Assembly: GCA_937910385.1 (NCBI GenBank)
Contig: CALEPT010000222.1
Span: 1-64,000 of the forward strand
Reading direction: 5' to 3'
Length of the DNA stretch: 64,000 nucleotides
From: an uncultured Ruminococcus sp.
GTDB lineage: Bacteria > Bacillota > Clostridia > Oscillospirales > Ruminococcaceae
Shown here: piece by piece, positions 59,153 through 64,000 of the stretch
Layout: every line of letters begins with the position of its first letter
How positions within the stretch are numbered: the first letter of the stretch is position 1
The notes under the pieces: generated by a model
Told to the model about the DNA's origin: nothing
The model's input: only the letters and a program-made list of their open reading frames with translations
Database searches by the model: none
Position numbers and translations under genes: made by a program

Positions 59153-61660
59153 ATGAGACAATACAATGTTACAGGCATGAGCTGTGCTGCTTGCAGTGCA
59201 AGGGTAGAAAAGGCTGTTAGCGGAATCAAAGGCGTTGAATCATGCTCTGTCAGCCTGTTGACAAATACAATGGGCATTGAGGGGACAGTTTCCGATTCAG
59301 AGATAATAAAAGCAGTTGAAAATGCGGGATACGGAGCTTCTGTAAAAGGCGACAAGCACACTGCTGCATCGATTTCGGATGATGAGCCGTTTAAAGACAC
59401 TGAAACTCCTGCAATGATAAAACGGCTTACAGCCTCTCTTATTTTCCTGATCGCTCTTATGTACATTTCAATGGGACACATGATGTGGGGATTCCCTCTG
59501 CCGGGATTTATGGAGGGAAATCATGTAATGATGGGTCTCGCGCAGCTTATTCTGGCTGCTGCTGTAATGGTTATAAATCAGAAGTTCTTTATAAACGGAT
59601 TTAAGGGCTTGATCCACAGAGCGCCGAATATGGATACTCTCGTTGCGCTCGGTTCCGGAGCTTCATTCATATATAGCACATGGGCACTTTTTGCTATGAC
59701 CGATGCACAGTTAAAAGGCAATTCCGACGCTGTTATGAGCTATATGCATGAATTTTATTTTGAGTCAGCGGCGATGATACTCACTCTGATAACTGTAGGA
59801 AAGCTGCTTGAAGCTAAGTCAAAAGGTAAGACCACAAACGCTCTGAAAGGTCTCATGAAGCTTACCCCAAAAACAGCTGTAGTATACAGAAAAGGCATAG
59901 AAGAGACAGTTCCTGTAGAGACTGTAAGAAAAGGTGATGTTTTTGCAGTCAGACCAGGTGAGAGTATCCCCGTGGACGGTGTGGTTATCGAGGGGGCGAG
60001 TGCTGTCAACGAATCCGCTCTGACAGGTGAGAGTATTCCCATTGATAAGACTGTGGGCTCTCACGTATCTGCCGCTACGATAAATCAGTCGGGCTATCTG
60101 AAATGCGAGGCCGTCAGGGTCGGCGAAGATACTACTCTTTCGCAGATAATAAAAATGGTGACCGATGCGGCTGCGACAAAAGCTCCTATCGCAAAGATTG
60201 CAGACAGGGTATCAGGTGTATTTGTACCCGCGGTCATAGGTATTGCTGCTTTAACGTTCTTGGGTTGGATGTTGATAGACAAAAACCTTGGCTACTCGCT
60301 GGCGCGTGCTGTTTCCGTACTTGTAATAAGCTGTCCCTGTGCTCTGGGGCTTGCTACTCCGGTTGCCATAATGGTAGGAAACGGAGTCGGAGCAAAGAAC
60401 GGTATACTCTTCAAGACTGCTGTTTCACTTGAAGAAACCGGTAAAACAACAACTGTAGTCCTTGATAAGACCGGTACGATCACAGCAGGTTCTCCTGTCG
60501 TCACTGATATTATTCCAGCGCATGAGTACAGCGAAGACGCGCTTTTGGAGCTTGCATATTCTCTTGAAAAAAAGAGTGAACATCCTCTTTCAAAGGCTGT
60601 AGCAGCCAAAGCTGAAGAAAAAAATATAGATTGCGAGGCTGTAAGTGGATTTGAGGTTTTTGCCGGGAACGGTCTGCGCGGAATTATAGGAGATTCTGTG
60701 GTGATCGGAGGAAGCTTGAGCTTCATTTCTTCAAAGATCAAAATTCCCGAAAGTGCTATCGAAGCAGCTCAGAAACTTTCAGAAGAGGCGAAAACACCGC
60801 TGCTTTTTTCAAGAAACGATGTTTTTGCGGGTATAATAGCGGTTGCCGATACGATAAAAAGCGATAGTCCCGAAGCTATAGCTCAGCTAAAGGACATGGG
60901 CATAAGGACAGTCATGCTCACGGGAGATAACGAGCGCACCGCAAAGGCTATAGCTTCACAGGTGGGTGTTGATGAGGTCATAGCCGGTGTTCTTCCCGAC
61001 GGCAAGGAGGCTGTAATAAGAAAACTAAAAGATACAGGAAGAGTCGCAATGGTCGGAGACGGCATTAACGACGCCCCAGCTCTTACCGCGGCAGATATGG
61101 GGATAGCCATAGGAGCGGGAGCAGATGTGGCTATCGACGCGGCAGACGTAGTGCTCATGAAAAGCAGCCTTTGTGATATTCCTGCGGCTATCAGACTCAG
61201 CAGGGCAACTCTGCGAAATATCAAGGAGAATCTTTTCTGGGCTTTTATATATAATGTTATAGGTATACCACTTGCAGCCGGAGTTTATATAAAGCTTTTC
61301 GGCTGGCAGCTTGATCCGATGTTCGGAGCTGCGGCTATGAGCCTTTCGAGTTTCTGCGTAGTCACAAATGCTCTGCGGCTTAATCTATTCGACCCGTATA
61401 ATACGAAAAGAGATAAGAAGTCTAAAGCTGCTCTATCTGACGGAGCAGCCACGGCAAAAACAATATACATTGACGGAATGATGTGCGAACACTGTGAATC
61501 TGCCGTGAAGAAAGCTCTTGAGGGGATTTCTGGCGTAAAGAGTGCAGATGTCAGTCATGAGAAAGGTACTGCTGATGTGTCCTTATTTTCGGAAGTTGGA
61601 AATAAGGTATTGAAAAAAGCTATAGAGAAAGCAGGGTATAAAGTAACGAGAATAACTTGA
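59153..61660 (+). CDS. copA: Copper-type P1B ATPase with metal-binding domains at both ends
   Basis: 835 residues. N-terminal HMA domain with GMSCAACSARVEKA (Cys 11 and 14); eight membrane helices; A-domain with TGESIP; membrane metal site CPC (394-396, SCPCALGLATP); phosphorylation site DKTGT (Asp438); GDGINDAPAL hinge; and a second HMA domain at the C-terminus (~765-835) with GMMCEHCESAV. The CPC site and CxxC domains point to Cu+ export. Having one HMA at each end is unusual compared with the common N-terminal tandem. AAAGGAAG precedes the ATG, and the gene has a consensus promoter. No copper regulator or chaperone gene is adjacent. Confidence 0.94.
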   Translation: MRQYNVTGMSCAACSARVEKAVSGIKGVESCSVSLLTNTMGIEGTVSDSEIIKAVENAGYGASVKGDKHTAASISDDEPFKDTETPAMIKRLTASLIFLIALMYISMGHMMWGFPLPGFMEGNHVMMGLAQLILAAAVMVINQKFFINGFKGLIHRAPNMDTLVALGSGASFIYSTWALFAMTDAQLKGNSDAVMSYMHEFYFESAAMILTLITVGKLLEAKSKGKTTNALKGLMKLTPKTAVVYRKGIEETVPVETVRKGDVFAVRPGESIPVDGVVIEGASAVNESALTGESIPIDKTVGSHVSAATINQSGYLKCEAVRVGEDTTLSQIIKMVTDAAATKAPIAKIADRVSGVFVPAVIGIAALTFLGWMLIDKNLGYSLARAVSVLVISCPCALGLATPVAIMVGNGVGAKNGILFKTAVSLEETGKTTTVVLDKTGTITAGSPVVTDIIPAHEYSEDALLELAYSLEKKSEHPLSKAVAAKAEEKNIDCEAVSGFEVFAGNGLRGIIGDSVVIGGSLSFISSKIKIPESAIEAAQKLSEEAKTPLLFSRNDVFAGIIAVADTIKSDSPEAIAQLKDMGIRTVMLTGDNERTAKAIASQVGVDEVIAGVLPDGKEAVIRKLKDTGRVAMVGDGINDAPALTAADMGIAIGAGADVAIDAADVVLMKSSLCDIPAAIRLSRATLRNIKENLFWAFIYNVIGIPLAAGVYIKLFGWQLDPMFGAAAMSLSSFCVVTNALRLNLFDPYNTKRDKKSKAALSDGAATAKTIYIDGMMCEHCESAVKKALEGISGVKSADVSHEKGTADVSLFSEVGNKVLKKAIEKAGYKVTRIT

Positions 61661-61697
61661 TGCTGAACCGTAATGTTCAGTGACAACTAAAGAATAT

Positions 61698-61735
61698 TAG
61701 CCCAAGGGGGATCGTTACAGATCCTCCTCGGGCTA
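61698..61735. terminator. Long hairpin between copA and pyrE
   Basis: A 16-bp stem with one mismatch and one wobble (61698-61713 against 61720-61735), loop GTTACA. It sits between convergent genes. The flanking T-runs are weak. Confidence 0.65.
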
Positions 61736-61774
61736 TAAAATTCCATGCTATCTGTACTTGGTCCAGACGAGTTT

Positions 61775-62425
61775 TTAGATTCCGTATGTGCTTCTGTACT
61801 CGAGCATTTTATCGAGATATTCCTTGCCGGGGACTATATCATTGCGTATTGCCTCGATGATATCCTCTATGTTCACAATAGAATAGACTGTAATGCCAAA
61901 GTCTCGCTTGGCTTCCTGGACAGCAGAGAGCTCGCCCGTACCCTTTTCCATGCGGTCAACAGTGATGACCATACCTGATACGTCCACGTCTGCCGCAGCC
62001 TTTAGCTTAGGCAGAGTCTCTCTGAGGGCTTTTCCGGAAGTCATGACATCGTCGATGATGAGCACCTTTTCACCGTCAGAAAGATTTTTCCCGACGAACA
62101 TACCGCCTTCGCCGTGATCCTTTACCTCTTTGCGGTCGAAGCAATATGAAACGTCGATACCAAACTTGTTGCTGAGAGCCACAACAGCTGAAACAGCAAG
62201 CGGAATGCCCTTATATGCAGGACCAAAGAGAGTTTCTACAGGTATATTGTTATCATGTATGCATTCCGCATAATATTCTCCGAGCTTAGCAAGCTGAGCT
62301 CCTGTTTTGTAGTTTCCGCAGTTGATGAAATAAGGTGCTTTTCTGCCGCTTTTAAGCGTGAATTCACCAAATGTGAGAACACCGCAGTCCACCATAAATT
62401 TTATAAAGCTTTCTTTGTACGTCAT
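61775..62425 (-). CDS. pyrE: Orotate phosphoribosyltransferase
   Basis: 216 residues. The PRPP motif is VLIIDDVMTSGKAL (~117-130), with FGPAYKGIPLA and the lid-loop DRKEVKDHGEGG upstream. It converts orotate and PRPP to OMP in pyrimidine synthesis. GGAGG lies 7 bases before the ATG. The rest of the pyr operon is not here; upstream on the same strand is a zinc-ribbon protein 18 bases away, likely co-transcribed. Confidence 0.95.
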   Translation of the reverse strand: MTYKESFIKFMVDCGVLTFGEFTLKSGRKAPYFINCGNYKTGAQLAKLGEYYAECIHDNNIPVETLFGPAYKGIPLAVSAVVALSNKFGIDVSYCFDRKEVKDHGEGGMFVGKNLSDGEKVLIIDDVMTSGKALRETLPKLKAAADVDVSGMVITVDRMEKGTGELSAVQEAKRDFGITVYSIVNIEDIIEAIRNDIVPGKEYLDKMLEYRSTYGI

Positions 62426-62443
62426 TTTTTTACCTCCGTAAAA

Positions 62444-62800
62444 TTATTTTGTCACAAAAACGAAGCCGCAGAACGGACATCGCGGATAGTCGATATCCAT
62501 TTCCTGTCCGCAATCCGGGCATGATTTTGAAGGGAGTACGTCAACGTTATCATCAAGATCAGCATTGAATCTGCCGACAAAGCCGCCTGTAGGTCGGGTA
62601 GCAGGGAACACGCCGACGAGCAGTCCGCAATCCGGGCAGTAATATCCGAGCGTTGAATCCTGTGGAGTCTCGCAGTATTTCTGTCCGTCTTTGTACCATG
62701 CAGCCATAGGATATGCGTAATAGAAGCCCTTGTCAACGCTGTGCTGTTCCATTTTAAAATCGCCTTGGATCATAGGACGGCGGCATCTTCCGCATATCAT
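62444..62800 (-). CDS. Zinc-ribbon protein of unknown function
   Basis: 118 residues with CGRC near the start, CPDCG near 55, then CPDCG and CPFCG at the C-terminus (about 93-112), enough for two zinc ribbons. No enzyme motif and no membrane helix. The N-terminal MICGRCRRPM start resembles short zinc-ribbon proteins of Firmicutes, but I cannot name a family. An AAAGGAG site lies 9 bases before the ATG, and it has its own promoter. It leads into pyrE. Confidence 0.75.
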   Translation of the reverse strand: MICGRCRRPMIQGDFKMEQHSVDKGFYYAYPMAAWYKDGQKYCETPQDSTLGYYCPDCGLLVGVFPATRPTGGFVGRFNADLDDNVDVLPSKSCPDCGQEMDIDYPRCPFCGFVFVTK

Positions 62801-62831
62801 ACTAACAACTCCTTTTCATTAAGTATAATAT

Positions 62832-62860
62832 ATTATAACATATGGGCTGCAAAAAAGCAA
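62832..62860 (-). promoter_or_regulatory. Promoter of the zinc-ribbon/pyrE unit
   Basis: On the minus strand, TTGCTT (62860-62855), 17-base spacer, TATAAT (62837-62832). Confidence 0.75.
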
Positions 62861-62960
62861 GGTGCGCGATCTAAATTAGTAATAACTATTCATTGTTTCA
62901 TGTGCTTTGTGCAAAAACATGATTATTTACAGATGGATATAAGAAAATTCTGCAATACCC

Positions 62961-62989
62961 TTGAAATTTCATAATTTACATGTTAAAAT
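62961..62989 (+). promoter_or_regulatory. Promoter of the ynzC-cdd-GNAT operon
   Basis: TTGAAA (62961-62966), 17-base spacer, TAAAAT (62984-62989), about 37 bases before the first start codon. Confidence 0.65.
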
Positions 62990-63026
62990 TAATTTATATT
63001 AAGAGTGAAAGCAGCAGGTGAGCTAA

Positions 63027-63239
63027 TTGGAACAGAAAAAGATCGACAGGATAAACGAGCTTGCGCGCAAGGCAAAGGCTGAGGGACTTACGGAAGCTGA
63101 AAAGGAAGAACAGACCGAACTCAGAAATGAATACCGCGCGTCCGTAACGGGAAATCTTATGCAGCAGCTCGAGAATACATATATCATGACTCCGGACGGC
63201 AAGAAGCACAAGGTGGGTCACGGAGGTAAAAGATCATGA
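63027..63239 (+). CDS. DUF896 family protein (YnzC-like)
   Basis: 70 residues with a TTG start (AGGTGA 5 bases upstream). The KIDRINELARKAKAEGLTEAEKEEQTELRNEY helical hairpin is diagnostic of DUF896/YnzC, a small cytoplasmic protein of Firmicutes; in Bacillus the gene lies in the SOS-regulated yneA region, but its function is unknown. Its stop overlaps the cdd start (ATGA at 63236-63239). Confidence 0.9.
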   Translation: MEQKKIDRINELARKAKAEGLTEAEKEEQTELRNEYRASVTGNLMQQLENTYIMTPDGKKHKVGHGGKRS

Positions 63240-63628
63240 CTAACGGAGAGCTGCTTGATATGGCAATAGCTGCCGCCAAGAATTCTTATAGTAAGTACTC
63301 GCGGTTTCGTGTGGGAGCAGCTCTTTTAACGGCAGATGGCAGAGTGTTCACGGGCTGCAATATCGAAAACGCCTCATACTCATTGACCAACTGTGCGGAG
63401 CGGACTGCCGTATTCAAGGCGGTCTCCGAGGGGTGTACCGAGTTCAGGGCAATAGCCATAGCGGGTAGTCCGAGTGACGATTTCACCAAGCCCTGCACTC
63501 CGTGCGGAGCGTGTCTGCAAGTGCTTTCGGAGTTTTGCACGGGAGACTTCGTGATAGTGCTCTCGAACGGCTTTTTCCGGCTTTCGGATCTGCTTCCTAA
63601 GCGCTTTACCGAGGACAGCATGAAATGA
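63236..63628 (+). CDS. cdd: Cytidine deaminase
   Basis: 130 residues, tetrameric-type length. Zinc and catalytic residues: NCAERTAVF supplies the first Cys and the proton-shuttle Glu, and PCGACLQVLSEF the other two Cys. The N-terminal YSKYSRFRVGAALL is typical. It deaminates cytidine and deoxycytidine to the uridines in pyrimidine salvage. Coupled by overlapping start/stop codons to ynzC and to the acetyltransferase that follows. Confidence 0.95.
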   Translation: MTNGELLDMAIAAAKNSYSKYSRFRVGAALLTADGRVFTGCNIENASYSLTNCAERTAVFKAVSEGCTEFRAIAIAGSPSDDFTKPCTPCGACLQVLSEFCTGDFVIVLSNGFFRLSDLLPKRFTEDSMK

Positions 63629-64000
63629 CAGAAATTGTGATGATAACCGATAACAAGCGCAAATATATGGAGCTTTTGCTTCTTGCGGATGAGCAGGCGG
63701 AAATGATAGAAAAATACCTTGACAGGGGAGAGATGTTCGCGCTTATAAAGGATAGAGAGGTCTGTGCGGTGTGTGTGCTGACCGACGAGGGCGGCGGAGT
63801 CTGCGAGCTGCAGAATATCGCGGTAAAGCCCGAATTCCAGCGGCGTGGCTATGGCAGACAGCTAATTGGATTTGCTGTGGAGCATTGCCGCGGCAGATAC
63901 GAAAGATTCATTGTCGGCACGGGGGAAAGTCCGCTGACCGTACCTTTTTATGAGAACTGCGGTTTTGTGTACGCTCACAGAGTCAGGGGCTTCTTTACCG
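63625..64000 (+). CDS. GNAT N-acetyltransferase, cut by the window end
   Basis: At least 125 residues are visible; the stop lies beyond the window. The acetyl-CoA motif A is ELQNIAVKPEFQRRGYGRQLI (with the RRGYG pyrophosphate loop), and motif B includes FYENCGFVYAHR. This places it in the GNAT superfamily; the acceptor is unknown. The ATG at 63625 overlaps the cdd stop (ATGA), so it is translationally coupled to the cdd gene. Confidence 0.85.
   Translation, partial: MTEIVMITDNKRKYMELLLLADEQAEMIEKYLDRGEMFALIKDREVCAVCVLTDEGGGVCELQNIAVKPEFQRRGYGRQLIGFAVEHCRGRYERFIVGTGESPLTVPFYENCGFVYAHRVRGFFT

Overview
The window looks like a chromosomal segment of a fibre-degrading anaerobic Firmicute close to Ruminococcus (R. 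flavefaciens / R. champanellensis-like). This rests on three secreted plant cell-wall enzymes that end in Thr-rich linkers and ruminococcal-type dockerins (two pectate-lyase-like proteins and a GH9 cellulase), moderate GC with AT-rich gaps, strong AGGAGG ribosome sites, and strictly fermentative metabolism. The species is inferred from family resemblance, not from a database search. No tRNA, rRNA, CRISPR array, prophage or insertion sequence was recognised.

Layout. 1-4.2 kb: a TetM-like ribosomal GTPase fused to a C-terminal NYN (Rae1/YacP-like) nuclease domain, sporulation protein YunB, and a methyltransferase. 4.2-14.7 kb: two dockerin-bearing pectate-lyase-like proteins flanking a four-gene Na+-pumping oxaloacetate decarboxylase operon. 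14.9-18.9 kb: pgk, a small Cys-rich membrane protein, tpiA and gpmI. 19-25.4 kb: a deacetylase, then a surface-redox locus: a Thr-rich sortase-type surface protein, a ferric-reductase-like membrane protein with an FMN-binding domain, ApbE flavin transferase, a NusG-domain-II protein and a Gx-transporter-like protein. This resembles the flavin-based extracellular electron transfer loci of Listeria and Lactobacillus. 25.5-29.7 kb: a HAD phosphatase, the GH9 cellulosomal cellulase and a TrpR-like regulator. 30-34.4 kb: lon, engB, lysA. 34.6-39.1 kb: aconitase, two small membrane proteins, isocitrate dehydrogenase and the redox repressor Rex. 39.6-51 kb: fumarase, hdrB, hdrC, hdrA, mvhD/flxD, two further Fe-S proteins, an NAD(P)H-flavoprotein, FrdB-like, FrdA-like and an AspT/SucE-type exporter, in one tightly packed operon. 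51-56.5 kb (minus strand): MoxR / DUF58 / transglutaminase / DUF308. 57-64 kb: SleB-like hydrolase, ArsC-family protein, methyltransferase, CopA, PyrE, a zinc-ribbon protein, YnzC, cytidine deaminase and a truncated GNAT.

The most striking system is the 39.6-51 kb operon. A complete soluble Hdr-Flx electron-bifurcation set is co-transcribed with a soluble, anchorless fumarate-reductase pair, fumarase and a putative succinate exporter. The simplest reading is NADH-driven fumarate reduction to succinate coupled to ferredoxin reduction, followed by succinate export. Rex lies just upstream, and Rex-like palindromes sit at the pgk, aconitase and fumarase promoters, which suggests NADH/NAD+ control over glycolysis, the oxidative TCA arm and the succinate arm. 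The oxaloacetate decarboxylase would handle the same C4 acids at another node and conserve energy as a Na+ gradient. All functional statements are from sequence motifs and gene context; none were tested.
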